A stretch of DNA of 64,000 nt, from the NCBI GenBank assembly GCA_050084985.1, contig JBITNC010000002.1, positions 24,056,001 to 24,120,000 on the forward strand, written 5' to 3'. The notes beneath the pieces are model-generated. The model was given only the letters and a program-made list of their open reading frames with translations. It did not search any database and was not told the DNA's origin. Positions 36,273-48,379 of this stretch are shown here, one piece after another. Every line of letters begins with the position of its first letter. Positions within the stretch are counted from its first letter, which is position 1. Both the position numbers and the translations under genes were made by a program. Source of the stretch: Nageia nagi. Taxonomy: Eukaryota > Pinophyta.

Positions 36273-36769
36273 TGAAGGAGCTAACACTAACATTTAATTC
36301 CTAATATATCAAGATCATATGAAAGCTCACAATACACATCTAAATAATTCACAAAGCAATCTCACAAAGATAACTCAAGATGTAAGTGGTTCCTCCAACT
36401 AGGAGTACATCCACTAACTAGATCTCACTTCTTAACAAAGATGAACTCTTACAATCCTCCTAAACTTTTCTCCTAAACACTATCCTATAACATAGCTTTT
36501 CTCCACAAATTGGTGTGTGATCACAAAGAGTGAGCCTTCTATTTATAGGCCAAAATCCCTCTTTGGATCACCCTTTTATCCAATGTATAAAAGCATGACA
36601 TGCACATCCTTTTACCCAAGGGGCATGCTTGTGACATGGAGTGTAGGACAAGTTACATTATCATATTAACTTAAATACCTATGGTATCAAATTATATCTT
36701 TAAGTATTAATGAATTTACATAGAATATTTAATACAAACCTTTACAATAATGCATTATACATTCCAACA
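36273..36769 (-). repeat. 3' LTR of copia C
   Basis: Minus-strand ends TGTTGGAATGTATAATGC and TAGCTCCTTCA. Similar to 52964-53460 and to the F LTR. A purine tract ATTAAGGAAGAG (minus) directly precedes it at 36770-36783. TATA-like CTATTTATAGG near 36538-36548. Confidence 0.95.
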
Positions 36770-37227
36770 CTCTTCCTTAATGTAATATTGGGATAAAGTG
36801 AGTGAGAGAGAAGAAGAAGAGAAAGTAAGAGAGTTCTCCTCCAAACAAATACAATGGAGATGAGAACTTTTTACATATTTGTGAAGTAAGAAAGATCTAG
36901 TTTGAGACTCACTACTTTGCCAAATACAATCATTAACCACAATTGGTTTTAATGTACATGAAGTAGTCATCCAACTGAAAGTTATGAAGAGTCTTTAAGA
37001 TCCTGCATAAGATAAGTAACCTACAATCTCAAAGGAACTTGCAAGTCATAAGTAGCTCAAATAACAAGATCAGTTAGATGCATCATATTCATATCAACAA
37101 GGATAGATGAATCACTCAAATGCCATCATGAACTAATCAATGGTGCACTATAAGTCATCATGAAGATGCCATGCTATAAAACTTATAGTCACATACTGTA
37201 TATAAAACATGTGTTGATTATCAATAA

Positions 37228-37495
37228 AAAAAAGAGTATGCACATATGAGTTCTTCACATATGGATAACTAAATAGTGCCAAAAAGACACATAAGAGTTC
37301 CTCACACATGGATAATTGAATAGTGCTAGATTGACAAGAAAAAGTGCACATACGAGTTCCCCACATATGGATAACTGCATAGTGTCAAAAGACACATAAG
37401 AGTTCCTCTCACATAGATAACTAAATAATGCAAGATTGGTTAATTTGGACAATAAGTTCCTCACATAGAGCAAACTTACCATGAAGGTATATAAT
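37228..37495. repeat. Minisatellite in C 3' region
   Basis: Four imperfect units of about 50 bp of the type ACATAAGAGTTCCTCACACA followed by TGGATAACTGAATAGTGC start near 37240, 37290, 37343 and 37391. A single unit of the B-type repeat follows at about 37449-37490 (AATAAGTTCCTCACATAGAG then CAAACTTACCATGAAGGTAT). The position, between pol end and polypurine tract, is the same as that of the array in B, but a different unit has been amplified. Confidence 0.85.
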
Positions 37496-37589
37496 AAAAT
37501 CAACACTATATAGCATAAAATCCTCCTAAGGGTGAAGTTATCATCATAAACATGAATTCAACACAAGAATTCAAACTTCACTCCCCCTT

Positions 37590-39060
37590 AAGGGTAACTT
37601 CACCAACCTAATAGCATCCCTTAACTTATAGAATTAAGCTTCCAAGAGGGACTTGGTGAACAAATCAATGGAGTTCAAGGTGTATGGACAATACCCCAGG
37701 TGTATGATGCCATCAAGAACCTTCTCCCTAATAAAATGGGCATGAATTTTCACATATTTTATTTTCTGATGGAAAACTAGATTCTTAGCCAAAGAAATAG
37801 CCAACTAATTATCTAAAAAGATCAAAGATGAGCCACCTTGCTCATACCACATTTCTTTCAAAATATGCCTTAGCTAAATGGTTTCTTAGGCTGTAATAGA
37901 CATGGCATAATATTTAGCTTTTTTGGTGAAAAGAGAAATAGTAGGTTATTTCTTGGAATCCTAAGAGATAGCACCTAAACCAATGCTAAACACATAATCA
38001 GAGGTTGAATTCTTATCATCTCTATCTGCCCCATAGTCAGAATTTGAGAATCTAGAGAGAACAAATGAGGGTAACTTGAAATACTTAAGAGCAAGATCCT
38101 TAGTCCCTACAACATACCTCAAGATTTTCTTAATTGCATTAAGGTGCTTAATATATAGTTTTTGCATGAATAGTGCCATCAGATTCACTACAAAGGCAAT
38201 ATCAGGCTTGGATATAGTTAAATACAAAAGCCTACCAATTAATTACTTATAACCTATAGCATTAGCTAACTAAGAGCTAGAGCTTAGAGAAATAGTGATT
38301 CTAGGAGAGACTAAGATTGTAGCATATCTACACTCCTCCATTCCAAACTTCTACAAGATGTTTGATATATACTTAGATTGATTGAGGTAAGTACAATCCT
38401 TGTATTGAGACACTTGCGTTCCAAGATAGTAGTGCAAGAGACCAAGATCAGTCATTTCAAATATTGCCTTAAGTTTAGATATGCACTCTTGAATGGTTTC
38501 ATCATTATTCCAAGTAATCAAAATATCATCCATATAAATAAGAATCAAGACCATATCTTTTTCTTAATTGAACACATATATATTAGAGTCAAAAAAACAC
38601 TTGGAGAATTCAATGTCTGTAAAGTACCCTAAAAGTTTTCTATACTAAGCTTGAAGTGCTTGCTTAAGTCCATACAAAGATTTATTTAGCTTGCAAACAA
38701 AGGACTCTTTTTCTTCCACAATAAACCCTTCTAGTTGATTCATGAAGATTTCCACATCCAAGTCACCATTGAGAAATGCACTTTTGATATCAAGTTTACA
38801 AACTTTACATCCTTGAGCTACAGAAAGAGCAAGGATAACTCTCATAGTAGGCATCTTTGCCATGAGAGCAAAGGTTTCCTCATAATCCACACCATACTTC
38901 TAAGCAAAACCTTTAGCTACTAACCTTGCCTTGTATTTCTCAATATCTCCAACTAAATTGAAATTAACCTTATAGATCCACTTATTGCTAATCACATTCT
39001 TATCATTGGGATAAGGAACCAAGTCCTAAGTTTTATTTTTTATAAGCACCTCATACTCAA
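37590..39060 (-). pseudogene. Copia C reverse transcriptase and RNase H
   Basis: Minus frame 38890-38645 gives DYEETFALMAKMPTMRVILA, LDIKSAFLNGDLDVEIFMNQ and LNKSLYGLKQA. Frame 38554-38351 holds IYMDDILIT (the catalytic YMDD) and LGLLHYYLGTQV. Frame 38227-37961 holds HLNAIKKILRYVVGTKDLAL and then SNSDYGADRDDKNSTSDYVF of RNase H. Very similar to B's pol. Broken by frameshifts and stops, for example between 38645 and 38554. Confidence 0.9.
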
Positions 39061-40559
39061 CTTTTATGGCTTCCATTTAACACTCATGCTTAGAAGCTTC
39101 TTTAAAGGTTGAAGGCTCATGCTTGTTTTCAATCTTGGCAATTAAGGATTTGTTCAAGGTCATGCTCCTTGTTACCCTTTGTGTTGGATAATTTTGTTCT
39201 TGAAGTGACTTATCTACATCAATATCAAATCAGCTAGGAGAAACTGAAGAGTCCTATGGATCATCAACATCCTCATTAGAAGTAGATTCTTCAATAAGTT
39301 CATTTAACTTTACATCCCTTAAAATAAATACTACTTTATAGGTTGGAGTTTTGAGCCTGTAGCCTCTATGCTAACTATCATAACCCATAAAGATGCATTT
39401 TTTATCTCTTTTGTTCAACTTCTTTCTTTTCTCACAAACAATGTAGGAGAAAGCTTCACAACCAAACATGCTAAAGTGAGAAATGTTAGTTTTCTTTTTA
39501 ACCATGCCTCAAAAGGAGTTTTACTCTAAACAAATTTTATAGGACACCTATTCAAAGTATAAATAGCAATGCTCATAGCTTCACCCCATAAGAATTTAGG
39601 AAGATTATCCAACATGCATCTAGCTATTTCCATAATTGTTCTATTTTTTCTTTTGACAACACCATTCTGCTGAGGAGTGTAAGGAATCATAAACTACCTC
39701 TTGATTCCATACTTAGCACAATAGTCATTGAAATTATTGCTATTATATTCTCTTCCATTATCTGATCTCAACATCTTGATTTTAAGGTTAGGCTAATTTT
39801 CAATAAAGGCCTTAAAAACCTTAAAAATTTCAAAGGTTTGATCCTTGTACTCAAGTAGATACCCAAAGGTCATCATACTAAATTCATTAATGAAAGTAAA
39901 GACATAAGATACTTCTTCAAGCAACTTAGTTTGAAAGAAACCAATTAAATCTAAATGCACAAGTTGAAGAGGTTGAGATGCTCTTGTTGCCTTATCTTTT
40001 TCAAACTTTTATCTATGCATCTTGCCGAGAATGCACTTCTCTCATAGACCAACTGAAGGAGAAATTGAAGGCAAACCTTCCACAAGTTCTTGGTATTTCA
40101 TGACTTGAATACTCCTGTGGTTAAATTTCCCTAAATGATGATGCTAAAGATTGACTTTAGAACACACACTAGAAGTAAGACACATCTTTGATGGAATTTG
40201 ATCCATAATGTAATCGTTATCTTTCACTGATCCTTTAACTAAAGTGGCAAGTCCTTTCTTAAAGCACTAATATTGAGATTCAAACTCAAAATAATAGCAT
40301 TTTTTAGCAACTTGGATCATGAAGAGAAGGTTCATCCTTAACTTAGAAACATAGAGAACATTTTCAAGAACCTTTATGTGAATTAGCACACTCCCAATTC
40401 CTTGGACTTCAAGGGTAGAGTTATCACCTATCACAATCGCATCCTTATTATACTTGTGAAAGTTTTTAAACTTTTACTTTAATTCAAAGCATAGGTGATT
40501 AGTGCAACCAGAGTCAACAATCCATTTAGATGAAAAAATGCAAGACATAGAGTAGAGTG
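39061..40559 (-). pseudogene. Copia C protease and integrase
   Basis: The protease site near 40530-40490 reads SKWIVDSGCTNHLCF, with the DSG intact. Integrase core: LRSDNGREYNSNNFNDYC (about 39770-39715) and TPQQNGVVKRKNRT (about 39670-39640). The normal E of ERKN is K, so the third catalytic acid is lost. The zinc region around 40130-40000 is partly recognisable. Multiple stops (for example IKR*F). The linker to RT (39060-39290) matches B's. Confidence 0.85.
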
Positions 40560-41527
40560 CTATTGCAAAACTAACATGAGTATTTTTCTTTTCTTGTACT
40601 TCTTTACATTTTCATTACCTTTGTACTTTTTCTCTCTCTTTTTTTTGTAACAATCAACTTCTTTATGACCTTGAATGCCACAATAGTTGCAATTGCTATC
40701 AAATTTTTTCTTAGGATAAAGAGTGTTTGCTTTGCCTTTTCCATGTCTTTGCTTGAAGTGATTGTTGTTGTCATTGTTTCTACTACTATAGTTGTTGTTT
40801 CTATTGTTGTTGTATCCACTACTTCTTTTCTCAAACCTTTTGGAGGAAGAAAGGTAAGATTTCTTTTGATGGTTTAACTTCTTCTTGAAAGGAGTTTTGG
40901 TTGCTCTAAGAGCAATGTTATTATCTTTAGAAGAAGAAATCAACCATTTATTGTTAAGGGTTTCCTCATGCTTCAATAGGTTCCTTGAAAAGTTCTCAAG
41001 GGAGATGACTTCTTCTTCATCATCAAGCCTTATTTCCATAACTGTTACAAAGTTTCTAAACTTTGAAGAGAGGTTTTGAAAAATGATGAAGACCATGAAC
41101 TCATATTGATCCAATTGCATCCATAAGCAACAAGTTGGGTCCTTAGGTCAATGATTTTATTCAAGTAGATAGCCACATTTTCAAATTTTCTTTGACAAGA
41201 TTGAAGCAACTTTTAGAGAATGGTAAACATTCTTCAAAAGTTTGAACCAAGGTAGATTTGCTTAAGCTTATCCCATGCTTCCTTTGCTGAGGTTGAAGAG
41301 AAAATCATTAAGAGAACATCATCTGAAACTGCATGATAAATCATGGAGGTTTCCAACTCATTCTTCGTGTTGTAAGCCTCTAGTGCTTTCTCATCTGTAA
41401 AAGATACAATATTCTCATTCACTATTTACCAAAACTTTCTTACTTGCAATTTGGCTCTCATCCAAGGTTCCCAAATCCTATATTTGGAACTATCAAGAAT
41501 GTGTTTGGGTAAAAAGGATTCTCCCAT
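40560..41527 (-). pseudogene. Copia C gag
   Basis: ATG at 41527 begins GESFLPKHILDSS, parallel to the F gag. Segments AWDKLKQIYLGSNF (41280-41234) and, from 41120, FMVFIIFQNLSSKFRNFVTV follow. Then comes an N- and R-rich low-complexity linker and a zinc knuckle CNYCGIQGHKEVDC of form CX2CX4HX4C (about 40695-40650), with a lysine-rich tail. The first part has stops (for example KFW*IVNE), and a frameshift precedes 41120. The 5' end sits directly after the broken splice acceptor TGG. Confidence 0.9.
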
Positions 41528-41976
41528 TTGCCACACAAAAATGTGAAATAATAAGCATGTGTTTTCAATAAAAAATATTAAATGTTAAATAATACATGTT
41601 ATATTTAACACTAAATACATGCTTGATTTGATTCACAAGTGTAAATGTTTTACAATTCAAATACTAACCCATATACCCAAATACATTTCTCATCTCAAGA
41701 ATTGTAGATGTAGAGTGACATTATTGAGGCTTATTTTCTTATCTAAAATTAGGCCTTCACCTAGATGCCCACATAAGAGGAGTCCAAGTACTACCAATCC
41801 TCAACCAATTCCCTTTGGGCAGAAATATACTCTCATAAGGAGAAGCACTAGCTATTTTCTAAGGTTTTGATGCTTATTAGATAGACCAAATTATTAATCT
41901 TGATTAGGTTTCAAGTTTTCCTCTTAGGTTATTAGGATCATCCTTGAATGGATGTGCGAACATGTGGTATCACTAC

Positions 41977-42829
41977 TGTTTACAAATAAAATTGAGTGTG
42001 CAAATAAACAAATAGGCAAATATCTACAAACTCAATATTATCTATATTTGAGCTACGGATAGCAATTTATTCTAAATAGCAATAAACAAAATAACCAACT
42101 CAGAAATATAATTGTACCAACCAAGACTATAATTTGTGTACTTACCTCACAGAACGTACCTGACAATGAAAGATGAATATGTTGGCGATGCACTGATGAT
42201 GAGCTGCCCTTCCAAAACCATAGTGACCTAAGAAGATGCAAAAATAGGACCGTGGGTAGTCCGTTTCAGTGATATAGGAGCATCGGCGGTGTTCTTTGGT
42301 TCATAAAGGAGCACCGGTGGCCTTCTTTTGATGATTCTTGACCTCTCAATCAAGTCCAGAACTTCAATACAAATGTCTCAGATAGCAGTGTGATATCAGA
42401 ATAGATCATGGATGTCAGGATAGCTCACGAAAGGAAGCACACAAACCATAGCCTTGTAGGTGGTACCAAGAGATACCTTAAGGGTTGCCACTTACAAGAC
42501 CATACGCAGGATCGTGTGTATCCTTGTTATGTGGACTTACTATTAGATCCCTTATTTATATAGATAATAGATAATACAACCCATGGGTCAGCATGCATCT
42601 ACATAAATAAGGCTAATTCATAATATTCAAAATAAACACACTAATAAACAAAATAATTCATGCAATATTCAAGATAATCCATGCAATATTCAAGATAATC
42701 ATTATAAAATTCATATTCAAGATAAACATTAATATTATCACCTTAATACATTCAAGACATATATTTAGGCCAAGCATATTTCATTAATTTATTGATTTAA
42801 AAACATAAATTCATTTTTATGTGTTAACA
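41977..42829 (-). repeat. 3' LTR of gypsy D
   Basis: Ends TGTTAACACATAAAAATG and ATTTTATTTGTAAACA on the minus strand. The purine tract on the minus strand, AAAGCGGGGCATC, immediately precedes it (42830-42842). TATA-like TATATAAATAAGG (minus) near 42550-42562. Confidence 0.95.
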
Positions 42830-43129
42830 GATGCCCCGCTTTGGATGTGAAATCGAAAGAAACATGAGGTGAGTTGAGATTTTGCATTCAAAGTAAAAAC
42901 ACAATATCATAGCAAACAATTTGATAAGCAATAATAAATACTAACCATTCTAAACTTAAACAACATCATGACAAAGCTTATTAGTACTAGATATGGGTTG
43001 AGAAAACTCCCTTTTGATATTACCTTGGGCTTGCTTGCCCCTTACATTTTGCCATAGAAGGTGATAGCCTGATATATCTGATAATCTGATAATCTTGCCG
43101 CAACATTGATGACTCATGACAACAAACTC

Positions 43130-43600
43130 GACAACACATGATGATGACCTAACAGATGACTTGATAAGACCACATCACAAGATAAGACATGATAACCATG
43201 ATGACACACATGACGACCTGATGACAACTTGACAAGACCACATCACAAGAAAAGACATGACAACACATGACAACACACATGACCACATCACAAGACAAGA
43301 CATGATAACCATGACCACACGCAAGGGAGAGCTAAGTTCCATACACTGCAATGGAAGTTGAAACTTCTCACCAAGAGGCATGCTACAGTTGCATAAGAAT
43401 TGAACTCTGCAAAATAATGATAAACTGATGGAGCTGAAACTCCACCAAGAGGCATGATAAGTTGATAAAGGAGAGCTAAGTTCCACATAACTGAGACTTT
43501 GCACCAAGAGGTATGTTGCAGCTGCATAAGAATCGAACTCCACAAAATAATGATAAATTGATGAAGCTGAAACTCCACCAAGAGGCATGATAAGCTACTA
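43130..43600. repeat. Tandem repeats in D 3' untranslated region
   Basis: Two copies of about 140 bp (about 43323-43460 and 43461-43595) share GGAGAGCTAAGTTCCA, CACCAAGAGGYATG, GCATAAGAATYGAACTC, AAAATAATGATAAA and GCTGAAACTCCACCAAGAGG. To their left, 43130-43320 is built of degenerate ACATGAYRACC / CACATCACAAGA units. They lie between the integrase stop and the polypurine tract. Open frames through them are repeat artefacts. Confidence 0.8.
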
Positions 43601-43867
43601 ATACTCTGATAAATCTGTCAAGATTGATAAATCTAACCACTCTGGGAGCTAGAACTCCGACAAGAGTCATAAAGGATCTTCAAACTAGTTGCTTTTGGCT
43701 TAAAGATAGGACCGCGAGCAGTCCACTGTTAATGGATATGGAGCACGGGCACTCCTCTTCTACCCTCAGACTGAATTTCTAATTTGCTTCTATGATGTAT
43801 GCTCGCATGATAATTCCTTTAGTATACTTTGATACAACCCAGATGCCCATATCGACCCGTAGGCTGC

Positions 43868-45325
43868 CTAAATGTAATACTTCTTCAAATGCCTAGCATT
43901 AACGGGATTCTTGAGAATCTCCCCATCCAATGTAGACAACCTGTAGGCACCTCTACCAAATACTTCTGTAATAAGGTATGGTCCCACCCAATTTGGCTCA
44001 AACTTTCCCTTAAGCTCATCTCTGGCTGTAGTATTGGAAATATTCTCCTGCAAGACCATATCTCCAACCTCAAAATCCTTAGGGACCACTCTCTTGCCAT
44101 ATGATCTTTTAATCCTCTGCTGATATGCTCTAAGGTGTTCTAATGTAGTGATTCTCTTTTCATCTAGTTCTTCAATTTGATTCACTCTTGCCTCCAAATA
44201 TTATGGTTCCTTCATCACATCCTTGAGTGCAATCCTCAAAGATGGGATCTCAATCTCAACAGGAATAACTGCCTCATCTCCAAACACAAGAGAGTATGGG
44301 GTGGCACCTGTTGCTATCCTTTCACTTGTCCTATATGCCCATAAAGCATAAGGTAATTACTCATGCCAATCTCTCCCATTCTTCTTGATATTCTTGGCCA
44401 ATATCCCTTTGATCATCTTATTTGTAGCCTCTGCTTGCCCATTACCTTGGGGGTAGTAAACTGAAGAAAATCTTTGCTCAATCTTCATTTTCTGGCAAAA
44501 TTCTTTGATATCCTTACCTGTGAAATTAGTCCCATTATCCATAACCAACCTTTGTGGTATACCAAATCTACAAATGATGTATTCCTTGATGAACTTGATC
44601 ACATGTTTCTGTGTAGCCATTTTTAAAGGGATAGCCTCAACCCATTTCGTATAATATTCTGTAGCAACTAAGATAAACTTATGCCCCTCACTAGATGGTG
44701 GGTTAATAACTCCCATGAAATCCATAGCCCACATAGAGAAAGGCCATGGTGATGTAACATAATTCAATTCCTGAGTTGGTGTAAGCTCAAGGTGTGCATG
44801 CCTTTGACATTGTTCACATTTCTTGACATGCTTAAAATAGTCATGCTCCATGGTAGGACACCAATATCCCATCCTGATCAGCTTGCCAAAAATTGATCTC
44901 CCATTAAAATGCCCTCCACATGCCCCCCCATGGGCATGTTCTAATATTGTTGCAATTTCCTCAGTAAGAAGGCACCTTAAAAGAATACCATTAAATGACC
45001 TTTTGTAAAGCACATTACCGATGATAACGTACCTAGTTGCAAGCCTCTTCATTCTGATTTGCTCTCGCTTATCAAAAGTAGTATCAATAAAATCATCCTT
45101 CAAATATCTATAGATATGTTGGTACCACAGACTCTCCTCATACCCAACTCTTTGAACCACACATATTTCACTTTCTTCAATAGTGGATGAAGTTTCTAAG
45201 TTTTTGATGGTGAAGCTAGTTTCTTTGTCCTCAACTTCCAATGGTATAAGCGATGCCGCACTTGCCATTGCATCTACTAGTCTGTTGCTACTCCTTGGGA
45301 CACTTTCCAATTGATATCCTTTCAA
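43868..45325 (-). pseudogene. Gypsy D integrase
   Basis: Minus frame 45325-44357 holds the zinc site HAHGGACGGHFNGRS with CEQCQ (HHCC), then core motifs WAMDFMG, RLVMDNGTNF and YYPQGNGQAEATNK. The catalytic D, D and E are all present. After a single stop (WHE*LPYALW, probably an original Gln codon) the reading continues in frame to [11 protein letters not shown], a further stop before YLEAR, and frame 44197-43868 with VVPKDFEVGDMVLQ and FEPNWVGPYLITEVFGRGAY (GPY module), ending at 43868. Few lesions separate it from an intact protein. Confidence 0.95.
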
Positions 45326-47182
45326 ATGTGTGAGTAACTTGATAATGTAATCCCTATAAGGGATAAGCTTTTCATCTTTGGTCTTGTAAACCTCATTGAC
45401 CTATTTGACTATTAGCTATGAATCTCCATAAATATGTATCCATGAAATACCAATTTCTATAGCTGCCTTCAAGCCCAATATAAGAGCTTCATATTCTGCC
45501 ATATTGTTAGTGCATTCGAATGACAATTTGTAGGACATAGGAATGACAACATTCTATGGGGATATTAACGCAATTCCTACTCCTGACCCATGCATACACC
45601 TGGACCCATCAAAGTATAACTTCCAGGGTTTAGATTCTCTTAGAAATGGAACACCAGTGGTCCTATCATGGTCATAAATAGGCCGTGGGTGGTCCTTTTC
45701 TACAACCTCTGCTATATCTATTAATGCACATTCATCCTTGAATTCTTCTCTGAGCTCTATACTATCCCTTGTGGGGAATTTTGCCACAAAATCTGCAATT
45801 GCCTATCCCTTAATTGATTTCTACTTGACAAATCTGAGATCAAATTCCTGAAGTAACATGACCCATTTTGCTACTCTTTCATCAAGGCAAGGCTTTGACA
45901 TTAAGTACATCAATGGATCTACCTGTGTAAGCACATGTGTAGTGCTATTGATTAGGTAATGCTGTAACTTTTTAGTAGCAAACACCACACATTGACATAA
46001 CTTCTCAATACGAGTGTATCTAGTCTCATAATCTTTCAATGTCTTACTGATAAAATAGATAGCCCTCTCTTTACCATCTTCCTCCTTCTTAGCAAGCATT
46101 ACTCCAAATGCATGCTTTGTAGCTGAAACATAAAGCCAAAGGGGTTCTCCATGCCTATATGGAGCTAACACTGGTGGGTGCAACAGATATTCTTTTATCT
46201 TATCAAATGACTCCTGACATTTATTATCCCATTTAAACTCAACATCTTTCTTAAGTAGATGAGACATAGGAGCTATCTTATCCCTTAATTGACATATAAA
46301 TCTTCTAATGGCCTATATTTTACCTTGTAAACTCCTTATTTTCTTGAGATTTGTTGGAGGTGCCATTTCTATGATGGCTTTTATCTTTTTGGGATCCACT
46401 TCCACACCTCTTCTTGAGACAATATGCCCCAAGAGTTTTCCTGATGACACACCAAATACACACTTCTGTGGCTTAACTCTTAACTTGTACTATCTCATCC
46501 TCTTGAATGTTGCTTTCAGATCTTGAACATGATCTTCTTTGTTCTTAGATTTAATCAAAATGTCATCAACATATACCTCAACTGTCTTATGAATAAAATC
46601 ATGGAACATAGCCATCATGGCTCTTTGGTATGTAGCTCCCGCATTCTTGAGACCAAACGGCATTACCTTGTAGCAAAAGTTGCCCCAAGGTGTTCTAAAA
46701 GCTATTTTATGTTGATCACTCTCTTTGATTTTAATCTGATTATATCCCGAAAAGCCATCCATAAATGACAACATCTCATATCTTGCTAAACTGTCAATGA
46801 TCATATCTATGTTAGGCAATGGGAAATCATCTTTTGGACAAGCCTTATTGAGATCCCTAAAATCAGTACACACTCTGATTTCACCTGTAGGCTTCTTAAC
46901 TGGAACTACATTAGCCATCCATTCTAAGTAGTCAATGGATCTTATAAATCTGACTTCTAGCAATTTCTCTATTTCCTTCTTCACGAGCAATGAAACCTGA
47001 AAAGGCATTTTTTGTGGCTTTTGTTTTACTGGAATTACCCCTTTTTTTACCACTAGGTTATGAACCACAAAGTTCTCATCTAACCCTGGCATATCTTTGT
47101 AATACCATGCAAACAACTCGAAATAACCATGAAAAGATTGAACTAATTCACTCTGTAATGGTGCCTCAAGAAGCTTACCCAT
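45326..47182 (-). pseudogene. Gypsy D reverse transcriptase and two RNase H domains
   Basis: RT (47182-46490): KKEIEKLLEVRFIRSIDYLE, KPTGEIRVCTDFRDLNKACP, SFMDGFSGYNQI, PFGLKNAGATYQRAM and the catalytic EVYVDDILIKS (46576-46562 for YVDD). RNase H 1 (46267-45821): WDNKCQESFDKIKEYLL, LWLYVSATKHAFGVMLA (normally D for the first acid), AIYFISKTL. RNase H 2 (45700-45330): WKLYFDGSRCMHGSGVGIAL, then CTNNMAEYEALILGLKAA and IHIYGDS, with D, E, D acids kept. Stops appear at Gln-like positions (DS*LIVK*VNEV). RT copies the RNA and RNase H degrades it; the second RNase H is typical of Tat elements. Confidence 0.95.
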
Positions 47183-48379
47183 TTTTAGTATTCATGGTGT
47201 CTCTTGAGAGCTGATATTAACTTCTTCAATTTCTTCATTCAACCAAGTAACCTCAGCTTCTGATGATAAAGGGAATGGTAACTCTCCCAATCCCTCAATC
47301 TTATCATCTCTGGATTCCTCGAAACAAGCATGTATATCTGGACAATGTGTTTGAATTCTCCTTTCATGCCTTATTGGATATTCTATTCTAGCGCCTAATG
47401 TTTCTAAAAAGGCATCATCATTCTAAAATAGATCTATAGTGTGTATAGCATCTTCCTCATCAATCTCGCAATCAATAACATAACAATTGCTTATCCATTC
47501 ATCGATCTGCATTATTTTTGGAATTTCATCCTGACAAACATTATCACCACCTTGATACGGAATTATACTCGACTGATTTTTCTCTGTTTCTTCCTCAGAA
47601 AAAGACTACCGACGATCCTCTATCTTTGAGAAGGAACATGGGCATTCTTCTTCCTTACCTTGCTACTATTCATTGAAGTTTTTGTCCCGACTAATTTCAT
47701 TGATGTTCATGATAACGTATGAACCAATCCTAATATCCATCACATTAATTTTTTGTAATGCTTTCTTGTAAATCTGATCATTCTTGGCTTGAAGGATTTC
47801 ATCTTCCACATCACATGGAACAAATCTCTCCAGGAGAATAAGGTTACACTGCTTAGCCATCTATTCATCTGCCTCAACCTTATAGACATTCCCCTCAAAA
47901 TAGAATTTAAAACACCTATGTAACATTGATGCCACTCCCTCCATATCATCTATCCAAGTTTTTCCAAGAATAAAGTTGAATGAAGGCTTTCCTTCCATGA
48001 TATAAAATAGAGTATCAAGCACTTTATTACCAACCTTAATTGGTAGTATGATAGTTCCTGCACATTTTCTAGGTATGCCATCAAATCCTTTAACTCTCAT
48101 GGTAGTTTCTTCCCTTGGAGGTAGCACATCCGGATCGAATTGCTCCAACAAGTGAGTGGTAGCAATATTCAGGGCTGCCCCTCCATCTATCAATGACCTC
48201 TTAATTGTCACTCCAAAGGCATCCACCTCAATGAACAAAGGTGGATGAAGCCTAGTGACATCCTTACTAGGCTTCTCGTTAGGGTTAAATGCGATAACTT
48301 CCCCTTTACCCCAAATCTTATCTTTTTTCGCAAAAGTAGCAACTAAAATATTTTGATCTATCTGATTATTCCTAAAAAC
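47183..48379 (-). pseudogene. Gypsy D protease and linker
   Basis: Minus frame 48238-47861 is an aspartic protease: KRSLIDGGAALNIATTHLLE holds the active site (D-G-G, the usual form in Tat elements), then GTIILPIKVGNKVLDTLFYI and FNFILGKTWIDDM. The linker to RT (47860-47183) stays readable in one register with few stops and is acidic. The stretch 48239-48379 joins gag to protease. The protease would cut the gag-pol polyprotein. Confidence 0.9.

Noticed and set aside
40604-40877. Open frames on both strands in the C gag spacer (T-rich minus, V-rich plus)
   Set aside because: Shadows of the Asn/Arg-rich low-complexity gag frame at 40560-41120; the same occurs opposite F gag at 62269-62779.
43175-43670. 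Overlapping minus-strand open frames (64-137 codons) with repeated PLGG/SFSSI-type segments
   Set aside because: They run through the 140-bp tandem repeat of D's 3' untranslated region; repetition keeps several frames open at once, and no domain is visible.
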